From Eubacteriales Family XIII. Incertae Sedis bacterium (lineage in GTDB: Bacteria; Bacillota; Clostridia; Peptostreptococcales; Anaerovoracaceae): a DNA stretch of 19,406 nucleotides. A model generated the notes under the pieces. The model was not told the origin of the DNA. It did not search any database and worked only from the letters and a program-made list of their open reading frames with translations. The position numbers were made by a program, and so were the translations under genes. The DNA lies in the NCBI GenBank assembly GCA_031272745.1, contig JAISTF010000059.1, forward strand, positions 1-19,406, in the 5' to 3' direction. Below are positions 1 through 6,447 of this stretch, one piece after another (position 1 is the first letter of the stretch; every line of letters begins with the position of its first letter).

Positions 1-444
1 AACCCGCACAACGTCGGGGACATCGACCAGCCGGACGGAGAGGGCACCTACGGCAGCCCCGTCTGCGGCGACATGATGAAAATCAGCATCAAGGTAAACG
101 AGGACGACGTCATCACGGACGCGAAATTCCGTACGTTCGGCTGCGGCTCGGCCATCGCGTCGTCGTCGATTGCGACGGACATGATCATCGGCAAGACGGT
201 CGAGGACGCGCTGAAGATCACAAACAAGGACGTGCTCGACGAGCTCGGCGGCCTGCCCGCCATCAAGATTCACTGCTCGGTGCTCGCGGACCACGCGATC
301 AAGAGCGCGATCTACGACTACGCGCAGAAGCACGGCAAGACGTATGCGGGGCTCGAAGGCTTCGACCCCAACGCCGACGAGGACGACACGGCGCACGGCT
401 GCGACATGGAGCTCCACCTGCCCGAAAAGCTCAGCGACCTTTGA
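1..444 (+). CDS. nifU: Fe-S cluster assembly scaffold protein, IscU/NifU-like (5' truncated)
   Basis: The first 147 codons of the window read as the IscU/NifU N-terminal fold, which assembles [2Fe-2S]/[4Fe-4S] clusters on three conserved cysteines and hands them to apoproteins in the cytoplasm. All three ligand cysteines are visible: Cys22 in PVCGD, Cys48 in TFGCGSAIASSS and Cys92 in KIHCSVLA (numbering from base 1). The frame is open to the window edge, and NPHNVGD is already close to the family's N-terminus, so only about 10-30 residues and the start codon are missing. The ATG at 73 lies inside the conserved core and is not the start. There is no C-terminal Nfu domain, so this is the short clostridial type usually partnered with a NifS/IscS cysteine desulfurase, expected just upstream. 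It converges on the aldo/keto reductase gene with 43 bases between them, and no terminator hairpin is seen there. Confidence 0.93.
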   Translation, partial: NPHNVGDIDQPDGEGTYGSPVCGDMMKISIKVNEDDVITDAKFRTFGCGSAIASSSIATDMIIGKTVEDALKITNKDVLDELGGLPAIKIHCSVLADHAIKSAIYDYAQKHGKTYAGLEGFDPNADEDDTAHGCDMELHLPEKLSDL

Positions 445-487
445 AATAAAGGCATGAGAACAACAGAGGAGCGGGCTGGATTCGAGT

Positions 488-1504
488 TTAGTACAGGATC
501 AGGGCGCGGACGGGGCAGGCGTAGGCGCAGTAGCCGCAGGTGATGCATTTTTCGTGGTCGATGACGGCGATGCCTTCGGCGTCTATGCGGATGGCTTCGC
601 TCGTGCAACGCTGCACGCAGGCGCCGCAGCCTTCGCAGTCGCCGCGGTCGACGCGCATTTTCTTGAGGCTGACGTCGGGGCGGTAGTCCGGCGCGAGGCG
701 CCCTTCAAAGTAGTCCACGGCGTCGTCGACGTCCTTCTCGCAGCCCATGCCGATCATCGTGCTCGTGACGCCCGAAAGGGTCGAGACGTAGCCGAGCGCG
801 GTCATATAGTCGGCGGCGAGGTTGCCGCCGCCGAAGGCCTTCATCGCGAAGACGCCAATACCTGCGCCTGAGGCCGCGCGGATCGCGGCGGCCATCGCTT
901 CTTTGGAGCCCGGCGCGTCGCCGTCTCGGATGCCGAGCCCACGGTGGTTGATGAGCGGGAAGAGGACGTCGAGGTCGGGCAGGGCGGCCGCCAGCCGCGC
1001 GCCGTCCACATGGTGTGTGGAGAGGCCGATGGCGCGCACCATGCCTTTGGCCTTTGCGTCGACGAGGGCCTGCCACGCGCCCGCGCGGTTTTCAAAGTCC
1101 GGTGCCTGGCGGATTTCATGCAGCAGGAAGATATCGATGACGTCGCGGGACAGGGCCGCGCGGCAGTCCTCGATGGCGCGTGTCATGCCCGCGTGATCGG
1201 GCGCGAGGGATTTGCTGGAGATGACGGCGTCATCGAGTGGCGGGCGGCTGAAAGCCGCCCCTACGGAAGCCTGTGTTCGCGAGGGGGGATTGTAGGGGCG
1301 GCATTCTGCCGCCCGTGCGATGTAGGGGTACGTCTCGTAATATTCCGCCGTGTCGAAGAAATTGATGCTGCGTTCGGCGGCGTACCGCACGATGCGCGCG
1401 CCGTCTTCGACCGGAAGCGCAAGCTGCGTCCGCCCGACCGTCAGCACCCCCATGCCGACCGGCGTGACGCGAATGCCCGTATTGCCGAGTGCGCGTGTCT
1501 CCAT
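488..1504 (-). CDS. aldo/keto reductase with C-terminal 2x[4Fe-4S] ferredoxin domain
   Basis: 338 residues. The N-terminal TIM-barrel aldo/keto reductase has the usual tetrad: Asp51 and Tyr56 in FFDTAEYYE, Lys98 in ISSKS, His129 in FLLHE. The last ~55 residues form a ferredoxin with two CxxCxxCxxxC clusters (CEGCGACVQRC and CITCGYCAYACP), an arrangement known from anaerobe aldo/keto reductases that probably take electrons from Fe-S partners rather than only NAD(P)H; the substrate cannot be told. Residues about 65-89 are unusual: they come from two inverted copies of a palindromic repeat (see repeat entries) and sit between YPYIA and DDAVISSK, where related proteins have a short connection. 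The reading frame is kept, so the enzyme may still work. The ATG at 1504 has no ribosome binding site but lies six bases after a -10-like TAGAAT, suggesting a leaderless mRNA. Confidence 0.93.
   Translation of the reverse strand: METRALGNTGIRVTPVGMGVLTVGRTQLALPVEDGARIVRYAAERSINFFDTAEYYETYPYIARAAECRPYNPPSRTQASVGAAFSRPPLDDAVISSKSLAPDHAGMTRAIEDCRAALSRDVIDIFLLHEIRQAPDFENRAGAWQALVDAKAKGMVRAIGLSTHHVDGARLAAALPDLDVLFPLINHRGLGIRDGDAPGSKEAMAAAIRAASGAGIGVFAMKAFGGGNLAADYMTALGYVSTLSGVTSTMIGMGCEKDVDDAVDYFEGRLAPDYRPDVSLKKMRVDRGDCEGCGACVQRCTSEAIRIDAEGIAVIDHEKCITCGYCAYACPVRALILY
1242..1264 (-). repeat. palindromic element A, copy 1 (inverted, inside aldo/keto reductase)
   Basis: GGGCGGCT-GAA-AGCCGCCC followed by CTAC, i.e. 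an 8-bp perfect stem with a 3-base loop plus the CTAC tail that marks the element's orientation. In the gene's frame it encodes VGAAFSRP. It faces copy 2 (1292-1314) across a 27-base spacer, so the two copies together form a larger inverted repeat. Confidence 0.85.
1292..1314 (+). repeat. palindromic element A, copy 2 (inside aldo/keto reductase)
   Basis: GTAG then GGGCGGCA-TTC-TGCCGCCC; identical in all 23 bases to the copy in mutL (18495-18517). On the gene strand it is read as RAAECRPY, a different frame from the one used in mutL and the YnbB-like gene (GGRMPPL). Confidence 0.9.
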
Positions 1505-1510
1505 GCCGTT

Positions 1511-1532
1511 ATTCTAACATGAAAAAAATTAT
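1511..1532 (-). promoter_or_regulatory. promoter of the aldo/keto reductase, leaderless type
   Basis: On the minus strand an extended -10, TGT-TAGAAT (hexamer 1511-1516), ends six bases before the ATG at 1504. A weak -35, TTTTCA, lies 16 bases upstream in an A/T-rich tract. Transcription would start at or next to the A of the ATG, and there is no Shine-Dalgarno sequence, so a leaderless transcript is inferred. Confidence 0.5.
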
Positions 1533-1587
1533 TGAAAAAATTTTTTCGGATTTCTGTTTCAATTCAGGAAAATGCGGTATAAATAGA

Positions 1588-1669
1588 TTGTGAATAGATG
1601 CAACTCTTATTCATAACAACTCTCCTATCAATAACGGCAAGGGACCCGGACGCCAACACCGGGTCTTTT
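1588..1669 (+). ncRNA. candidate short leader RNA or small RNA upstream of alaS
   Basis: This stretch between two divergent genes holds two hairpins in a row. The first pairs 1588-1596 (TTGTGAATA) with 1608-1616 (TATTCATAA): nine pairs, one of them G-U, with an 11-base loop. The second is a terminator at 1643-1669. A possible promoter, TGTTTC-17-TATAAA (1555-1583), would start RNA at about 1590, just at the first hairpin, giving an ~80-base transcript. No T-box sequence or alanine-rich leader peptide is visible, and alaS has its own promoter downstream, so this may be a free-standing RNA rather than an attenuator. No known family is recognised. Confidence 0.3.
1643..1669 (+). terminator. Rho-independent terminator upstream of alaS
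   Basis: A perfect 7-bp stem, GACCCGG (1643-1649) and CCGGGTC (1659-1665), with a 9-base loop, is followed by TTTT. The T run is on the plus strand only. No annotated gene on this strand ends just before it, so it must end a short upstream transcript or a leader RNA. Confidence 0.6.
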
Positions 1670-1675
1670 GTCGTC

Positions 1676-1704
1676 TTGGGGCGGGGCGCGGAATGTGGTA
1701 TAAT
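1676..1704 (+). promoter_or_regulatory. alaS promoter (extended -10)
   Basis: TTGGGG (1676-1681), 17-base spacer, TATAAT (1699-1704) with an extended TGG just before it. It lies right after the terminator and 38 bases before the alaS start. Six bases after the -10 a TTG (1711) opens an 11-codon mini-ORF. Confidence 0.65.
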
Positions 1705-1710
1705 CTGTGG

Positions 1711-1746
1711 TTGAATGTAGTCGGAATGTTGAAGGGTGGTCAATGA
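1711..1746 (+). CDS. possible leader mini-ORF overlapping the alaS start (11 codons)
   Basis: A TTG placed six bases after the -10 hexamer opens 11 codons (LNVVGMLKGGQ) that end in TGA at 1744-1746, overlapping the alaS ATG as ATGA. The alaS ribosome binding site lies inside it. It has the same layout as the mini-ORFs before mscS and the 4Fe-4S gene, but the TTG start makes it the weakest of the three. No function is implied by the peptide sequence. Confidence 0.3.
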   Translation: MNVVGMLKGGQ

Positions 1747-4397
1747 AAAGCATCGGGCTGAACGAACTGCGGAGCATGTTCCGCGAATTCTATGTGGGGA
1801 AGGGGCACTACGCGCGGAAGAGTTTTTCGCTTGTGCCGGAGAGCGACAAGTCGTTGCTCATCATCAATTCGGGGATGGCGCCGCTGAAGCCGTATTTCGC
1901 GGGGCTCGAGGAGCCGCCGAGCAAGCGTATGACGACGTGCCAGAAATGCATCCGCACGGGGGACCTGGAGAATGTGGGGCATACGGCGCGGCACGGGACG
2001 TTTTTCGAGATGCTCGGGTCGTTTTCCTTCGGCGACTATTTCAAGCGCGAGAGCCTGCTGTGGGGCTGGGAGTTCATCACGGATGTGCTGGAGTTGCCCG
2101 TGGAGCGGCTCTGGGCATCGATTTACGAGGAGGACGACGAGGCGTACGACATCTGGGTGGACGAGGTCGGCATCGCGCCGGAGCGCGTCGTGCGCATGGG
2201 GAAGGACGACAATTTCTGGGAAATCGGGCTCGGGCCGTGCGGGCCGTGTTCGGAGATCTATTTCGACCGCGGCGAGAAATACGGTTGCGGGCGCGCGGAC
2301 TGTCGGCCGGGCTGCGATTGCGACCGCTATGTCGAGTTTTGGAACCATGTGTTCACGCAGTTTGACAGCGACGGGAAGGGCGGTTACACGCCGCTCGCGC
2401 ACCCGAACATCGACACGGGCATGGGGCTCGAACGGCTTGCGTGCATCATGCAGGACACGGATTCGATCTTCGACGTGGACACGATCCGCGCGGTTTTGGA
2501 CGAGGTCTGTCGCGTGTCGGGCGTCGTATACGAGAACGGGGCGGCGGGGTCGGACGTGTCGATCCGCATCGTGACGGACCATATCCGCTCGGTCGTGTTC
2601 ATGATCGGCGACGGCATCATCCCGGGGAACGAGGGGCGCGGGTATGTGCTGCGGCGCCTGCTCAGGCGTGCGGCCGTGCACGGGAAAAAGCTCGGCATCA
2701 CGGGGTTGTTTTTGCACGATCTCGCGGACAAGGTCATCGAAACGTCGGGCGCGGAATACGAGGAAATCGTTGAAAAACAGGAGTATATCAAGAAACTCAT
2801 CCGTTTGGAAGAGGAGCGGTTCGCGCAGACGATCGACCAGGGGCTGGAACTGCTGAACGCGCATATCCGCGAGCTGAAAGGGCTGGAAAAGCGGGTTTTG
2901 TCGGGCGATCGCGTGTTCTTCCTGTATGACACGCTTGGCGTAAATCCGGAGTTGACGCGCGAGGTTTTGGCCGAAGAGGGCATCACCATCGACGAAGAGG
3001 GCTTCGCGGCGGAGTTGCGCAAGCAGCAGGAGAAGTCGCGCGCGGGCATCAAGGTGTCGGACGAGGAAGCCTGGAAGAAGAACGAGACCGTGTTTGTCGG
3101 GCTGCCGGCGACGACGTTCGACGGATATGATGGGTTACAAGAAAAAATTTCTGTCAACTTGATTGCGCGGGACGGGACCTCGGTCGACGCGGCGCTTGAG
3201 GGCGACCGCGTGCAGGTGGTGTTTGACCGCACGCCGTTCTATGCGGAAAGCGGCGGACAGGTCGCGGACATCGGCGAACTCGTCGGGGACGAGGTCTTTG
3301 CGGAGGTCTCGGACGTGCGGAAATCCGGCGGGGTTTTCGTGCACGATGTCCATGTGCACAGCGGGGCGCTGCGCGTCGGCGACAAGCTGACGGGCATCGT
3401 CAATCCGCTTGCGCGTGGCCGCACGGCGCGCAACCATACGGCAACACACCTGCTCCACAAGGCGCTCGTGACGGTGCTCGGCCCGCATGTGAAACAGGCG
3501 GGGTCTTCCGTGGATCCGAACGCGCTGCGCTTCGATTTCACGCATTACGAGGCGCTGTCGCCGGAGCAGATCGACGAGGTGCAGGCCGTCGTCAACCGTG
3601 CAATCGACGAATTCTATCCCGTCACGACGACGGTCACGACGGTCGAAGGCGCGAGGCAGCGCGGCGCGATGGCCTTGTTTGACGAGAAATACGGGGATGC
3701 GGTGCGACTCGTCGAAGTGGGGGATTTTTCGGCGGAGCTCTGCGGTGGTACACATGTTCGCAATTCCGGCGAGGTCGGCGGGTTCAAAATCGTTTCGGAG
3801 AGTTCGATCGGCAGCGGCGCGCGGCGCATCGAGGCCATCACGGGCACAAACCTCGTGGGGCCGCTCGTGCGCGCGGAGGAGATCCTGGGCGAGCTCGGCG
3901 AGATGTTCAAGGCGCATCCGGATGTGCTGAAGGAACGCGTGGAGGGCGTGCTCGCAGAGCTGCGCGAGGCGCGGCAGCAGCTCGAAAGCGCGAAGAAGGA
4001 GCGCACGGGCGACCTCGCGGGCGAGCTGCTCGATGCGGCCGAAACGGTTGAAAACACGGTGCTCGGGGCTGTGAAGCTCGTGTGCTATGAGACCGAAGAT
4101 CTGGATACGGACGCGCTGCGCGACCTGTCGGACCGTTTGAAGCAGAAGCAGGACAAGGGGCTGGCGCTCGCGCTCGTGTCGACGGCGGGCGAAAAGCTCA
4201 CGGTGATCGTGTCGGCAACGGATGATGTGGTGGCCAAGGGGCTGCACGCGGGCAAGATGGTGAAGGACGTCGCGGCGGCGGCGGGCGGCGGCGGCGGCGG
4301 CAAGGCCGACATGGCGCAGGCGGGCGCGAAGGACCCCGCGCGGGCCCAGGACGCGCTCGCGGCGGCGGCGGCGTATATAAAGGGGTTTACGGCATAG
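1743..4397 (+). CDS. alaS: alanine--tRNA ligase
   Basis: Charges tRNA-Ala with alanine in the cytoplasm and clears mischarged Ser/Gly. 884 residues, the normal full length. The class II catalytic core begins at MKSIGLNELR and includes GMAPLKPYF and GRGYVLRRLLRRA; the editing domain carries the zinc ligands His565 and His569 (HTATHLLH) and Cys667 and His671 (CGGTHV); a DHHA1-type C-terminal domain ends with GGGGGGK followed by MAQAGAKDPARAQDAL. An in-frame GTG at 1707 would add 12 residues but lies three bases after the -10 hexamer and is unlike the family; the ATG at 1743 has AAGGG spaced correctly and gives the usual N-terminus. It is followed by ireB after 55 bases and then ruvX, the standard Firmicutes order. 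Confidence 0.97.
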   Translation: MKSIGLNELRSMFREFYVGKGHYARKSFSLVPESDKSLLIINSGMAPLKPYFAGLEEPPSKRMTTCQKCIRTGDLENVGHTARHGTFFEMLGSFSFGDYFKRESLLWGWEFITDVLELPVERLWASIYEEDDEAYDIWVDEVGIAPERVVRMGKDDNFWEIGLGPCGPCSEIYFDRGEKYGCGRADCRPGCDCDRYVEFWNHVFTQFDSDGKGGYTPLAHPNIDTGMGLERLACIMQDTDSIFDVDTIRAVLDEVCRVSGVVYENGAAGSDVSIRIVTDHIRSVVFMIGDGIIPGNEGRGYVLRRLLRRAAVHGKKLGITGLFLHDLADKVIETSGAEYEEIVEKQEYIKKLIRLEEERFAQTIDQGLELLNAHIRELKGLEKRVLSGDRVFFLYDTLGVNPELTREVLAEEGITIDEEGFAAELRKQQEKSRAGIKVSDEEAWKKNETVFVGLPATTFDGYDGLQEKISVNLIARDGTSVDAALEGDRVQVVFDRTPFYAESGGQVADIGELVGDEVFAEVSDVRKSGGVFVHDVHVHSGALRVGDKLTGIVNPLARGRTARNHTATHLLHKALVTVLGPHVKQAGSSVDPNALRFDFTHYEALSPEQIDEVQAVVNRAIDEFYPVTTTVTTVEGARQRGAMALFDEKYGDAVRLVEVGDFSAELCGGTHVRNSGEVGGFKIVSESSIGSGARRIEAITGTNLVGPLVRAEEILGELGEMFKAHPDVLKERVEGVLAELREARQQLESAKKERTGDLAGELLDAAETVENTVLGAVKLVCYETEDLDTDALRDLSDRLKQKQDKGLALALVSTAGEKLTVIVSATDDVVAKGLHAGKMVKDVAAAAGGGGGGKADMAQAGAKDPARAQDALAAAAAYIKGFTA

Positions 4398-4415
4398 CAG
4401 AAAAGCTGTTATACT
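4386..4415 (+). promoter_or_regulatory. possible ireB-ruvX promoter
   Basis: TTTACG (4386-4391), 18-base spacer, TATACT (4410-4415), overlapping the 3' end of alaS. It would give a ~30-base leader containing the strong GGGGAGGTG ribosome binding site of ireB. Read-through from alaS is equally possible. Confidence 0.35.
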
Positions 4416-4452
4416 TGTACTATCCGACGGACCATTTTGGGGAGGTGACGAA

Positions 4453-4707
4453 ATGGATGACAACAGAAAAACGCAAGTCTTCGTGGGAACGGGCGTCGAA
4501 GAGCAAAAGACCACGTACGACATTCTGAAGGCCGTCTACGACGCGCTGGACGAGAAGGGTTACAACGCGATCGACCAGATGGTGGGGTATATCCTGTCGG
4601 GCGATCCCTCGTACATCACGGGGCACAACAACGCGCGCAACCTGATCCGGCACATCGAGCGCGACGACCTCGTCGAGGAGTTGTTGCGCAAATATCTTGG
4701 TAAATAA
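4453..4707 (+). CDS. ireB: IreB family regulatory phosphoprotein (UPF0297)
   Basis: 84 residues, full length. The family (B. subtilis YrzL, Enterococcus IreB) is a small dimeric cytoplasmic protein; in Enterococcus it is a substrate of the PASTA kinase IreK and negatively affects cephalosporin resistance. Here the conserved block KTTYDILKAVYDALDEKGYNAIDQMVGYILSGDPSYITGHNNAR is intact, including the N-terminal threonines next to TTYDIL that correspond to the known phosphosite region. The ATG has an excellent ribosome binding site (GGGGAGGTG, 4439-4447). The 3' end overlaps the ruvX start by 11 bases. Placement between alaS and ruvX is the canonical context and makes the call firm; a role in kinase signalling in this organism is inferred. 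Confidence 0.95.
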   Translation: MDDNRKTQVFVGTGVEEQKTTYDILKAVYDALDEKGYNAIDQMVGYILSGDPSYITGHNNARNLIRHIERDDLVEELLRKYLGK

Positions 4708-5146
4708 TACCGGTCGAACCCTGGCTTTAGACGTGGGCGACGTCCGCATCGGCGTCGCCGTCAGCGATCCGCTCGGCGTCACGGCGCAGGGTCTTTTTGT
4801 GCTCGAACGCGTCGGGATTCGCAAAGATACGACAAAAATCATGGAAACGGTGCGGGAGCATGGTTGTTCGCGCGTCGTGGTGGGGCTGCCGCTGAAGCTC
4901 GACGGGACGGACAGCCCGCAGACGGAGAAAGTGCGGGCGTTTGCGGATGCGCTCGGCAACAAACTCCGCAGCAACGGACTCGCGGACGTGGAGATCGTTT
5001 TTCACGACGAACGGTTTTCGACGAAGATCGCGGAGAGCGTGCTCATCGAAGGCGGCGTCCGGCGCGAAAAGCGCAAGGAAGTCGTCGACAAACAGGCCGC
5101 CGTGGTGATTTTGCAGGATTATATGGCAACTCTTCCGAAAACATAG
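4697..5146 (+). CDS. ruvX: Holliday junction resolvase-like protein RuvX (YqgF)
   Basis: 149 residues with the RNase H-like fold of the YqgF family, essential in many bacteria and linked to 16S rRNA 5'-end processing; a resolvase role is by homology. Visible motifs are LALDVGDVRIGVAVSD (first catalytic Asp), VVVGLPLKLDGTDSPQTEKVRAF, and FHDERFSTKIAESVL with a downstream basic/acidic stretch ending KEVVDKQAAVVILQDYM, all standard. The start is taken as the TTG at 4697 because it is the only start codon upstream of LALDVG in frame; it overlaps ireB by 11 bases and the nearest purine run (GAGGAG) is about 16 bases away, so translation probably depends on coupling to ireB. The gene converges on the LysM gene with three bases between stop codons. 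Confidence 0.93.
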   Translation: MVNNTGRTLALDVGDVRIGVAVSDPLGVTAQGLFVLERVGIRKDTTKIMETVREHGCSRVVVGLPLKLDGTDSPQTEKVRAFADALGNKLRSNGLADVEIVFHDERFSTKIAESVLIEGGVRREKRKEVVDKQAAVVILQDYMATLPKT

Positions 5147-5149
5147 ATT

Positions 5150-5578
5150 TTAGGAATAGTTTCCACTCGCCACCGGAATCCTCATAACCTGCCCCGGGTA
5201 CAAATCCCCTGCCGCCACGTCGTTCACGGCGCAGATTTCGTTTACGAGGCTCCGGATGCTCCGCGAATCGTCCCCGTAGGCTTCCGCGAGCCCCCATATC
5301 GTATCGCCGCTGCGCACGACGACCGACTCGTAGACGGGTTTCTCGGACGCGTCCGCCTGATACGTCAGCGCGTTGTCAAATCCGTTCGCGCCGCCCGCGA
5401 GCGCAAATCCCGTCAGCCCTGCCGCCAACCCGATCATCACAGCCAACGCCGGTATCCTCGACCGCAGCGCCGCCCGCCGCCGCCGCATACAGCCCGACAC
5501 GCGACGCCGTTTGCGCAGCCGCCGCGCGGCATCCGTCAGATGTCCGTTATTCGATTCCCATGTCAACAGGTATTCCAT
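5150..5578 (-). CDS. membrane-anchored LysM protein, YneA-like (probable SOS cell-division inhibitor)
   Basis: 142 residues: a basic cytoplasmic N-terminus, one membrane segment at about 42-62 (PALAVMIGLAAGLTGFALAGG), a short linker, and one LysM domain at about 84-136 (VRSGDTIWGLAEAYGD ... LYPGQVMRIP) outside the membrane. Size and layout match B. subtilis YneA, a LexA-controlled protein that delays septation after DNA damage. A TTG 33 bases upstream is possible, but the ATG at 5578 has AGGTG at the right distance and is preferred. The promoter contains three LexA-like boxes (see regulatory entries), which supports the SOS role; lexA itself, usually next to yneA, is not in the window. It could instead be an ordinary cell-wall LysM protein. 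The function is inferred, not shown by sequence identity. Confidence 0.8.
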   Translation of the reverse strand: MEYLLTWESNNGHLTDAARRLRKRRRVSGCMRRRRAALRSRIPALAVMIGLAAGLTGFALAGGANGFDNALTYQADASEKPVYESVVVRSGDTIWGLAEAYGDDSRSIRSLVNEICAVNDVAAGDLYPGQVMRIPVASGNYS

Positions 5579-5630
5579 GTCCTTCACCTCGCGCCCTATC
5601 CTTTTCCGCAAAACGGAACAATCGTATATA

Positions 5631-5642
5631 AAACGAATGTTC
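5631..5642 (-). promoter_or_regulatory. LexA-like box C, downstream of the LysM gene -10
   Basis: Minus strand GAAC-ATTC-GTTT, matching the Gram-positive SOS consensus GAACnnnnGTTY. It lies just after the predicted transcription start. Confidence 0.45.
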
Positions 5643-5655
5643 TCTTATTGAATCA

Positions 5656-5684
5656 AGAATAACAGAACACATATTCCCTGTCAA
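5656..5684 (-). promoter_or_regulatory. LysM gene promoter with embedded LexA-like box B
   Basis: On the minus strand a consensus -35 TTGACA (5679-5684), a 17-base spacer and TATTCT (5656-5661). The spacer contains GAAT-ATGT-GTTC (5665-5676), one mismatch from the palindrome GAACnnnnGTTC, so a bound repressor would block RNA polymerase directly. Confidence 0.6.
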
Positions 5685-5693
5685 GCGAAATTT

Positions 5694-5706
5694 CGAACAA
5701 TTGTTT
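5694..5706 (+). promoter_or_regulatory. LexA-like box A, upstream of the LysM gene -35
   Basis: CGAAC-AATT-GTTT, the best match of the three to the B. subtilis-type consensus CGAACRNRYGTTYC (differences at the third spacer base and the last position). It is ten bases beyond the -35 hexamer. The palindrome CGAAATTTCG (5686-5695) lies next to it. Confidence 0.5.
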
Positions 5707-5730
5707 ATTTGTAATGATTTTGTAATATTT

Positions 5731-6447
5731 CTATCCGGACACCCTGCCGTGGACGTCCGTGAGGAAGCGCAGGAGCGACTTTCTTTTGAAGAACGCGAGC
5801 GCAATGAGCGCGGCGACGATGGCGGCGATGACGCCCATGCCGAAGTAATTCCCGTCGCGCAGGAACGAGCCGAACAGCAGCGACGCGACCATCGCGGGGC
5901 TGCGCGCGAGCAGCGACAGGCCGAGGAACGGCAGCGCGCGGATGTGCGAGAGGCCCGCGGCGTACGGAAAGAGGTCTTTCGGCAGGCCCGGCACGAGGTA
6001 GACGAGGATGATGACCGTGAACGCGCGCGGGGTGTCCATGAGGCCGACGAAGCGCGCGAGGCGCTCTTCCTTGAAAATCAGCAGCACGAGCTCGCGCCCG
6101 AGGTGCCGCGCGAGGTGGAAGCTGACCGTCGTGCCGATGGCCGCGCCCGCGATGGACAGCCCGTACGCGAGCGGCCCGCCGAACACATACCCGCCCGCGA
6201 ATTGGACGATCTGGCCGGGAATCACGCCGACGACGACCTGCAGCGCCTGGATGCCGAGGTAGATGAGCACGTTTGTGTCCTCGTGCGCCGCGAGGTACGC
6301 GTTCATCGCGTCGCGGCTTTTGAACGCCTCGGAAAAGCCCTCGATGCCGAACCAGCAGTACACGGGGATGCCGATGATGACCGCGAACAGCAGCGCGATT
6401 TTCAAATATGAAATGGCCTTGCGGATTTTTGCGGCGCGTTCGTTCAC
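5731..6447 (-). CDS. TVP38/TMEM64 family membrane protein (VTT/DedA-like)
   Basis: 238 residues, a polytopic membrane protein. A first membrane segment at about 15-33 follows a basic start; the VTT core begins at GVIPGQIVQFAGGYVFGGPLAYGLSIAGAAIGTT and includes the re-entrant-type VPGLPKDLFPYAAGLSHI and LLARSPAMVASLLFGSFL, then a C-terminal helix and a basic tail. These proteins are tied to lipid scrambling and polyprenyl-phosphate recycling in the wider DedA/VTT superfamily; this member's substrate is unknown. The start is GTG at 6447, whose GTGA overlaps the stop of the upstream YnbB-like gene, so it is the third gene of an operon with the recombinase and the PLP enzyme and is probably translationally coupled. 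No terminator is visible after it. Confidence 0.88.
   Translation of the reverse strand: MNERAAKIRKAISYLKIALLFAVIIGIPVYCWFGIEGFSEAFKSRDAMNAYLAAHEDTNVLIYLGIQALQVVVGVIPGQIVQFAGGYVFGGPLAYGLSIAGAAIGTTVSFHLARHLGRELVLLIFKEERLARFVGLMDTPRAFTVIILVYLVPGLPKDLFPYAAGLSHIRALPFLGLSLLARSPAMVASLLFGSFLRDGNYFGMGVIAAIVAALIALAFFKRKSLLRFLTDVHGRVSG

Noticed and set aside
1322..1328. GTAGGGG next to element A copy 2 as another copy.
   Set aside because: It encodes the conserved Y-P-Y of the aldo/keto reductase and has no palindrome after it.
1707..1742. GTG at 1707 as the alaS start, adding 12 residues.
   Set aside because: It begins three bases after the TATAAT, upstream of the expected transcription start, and the extra residues are not in the family; ATG 1743 has a ribosome binding site.
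1733..1745. AGGGTGG before alaS as the conserved T-box sequence.
   Set aside because: The rest of the T-box motif (ACCGCG) and the specifier stem are absent; this is the ribosome binding site.
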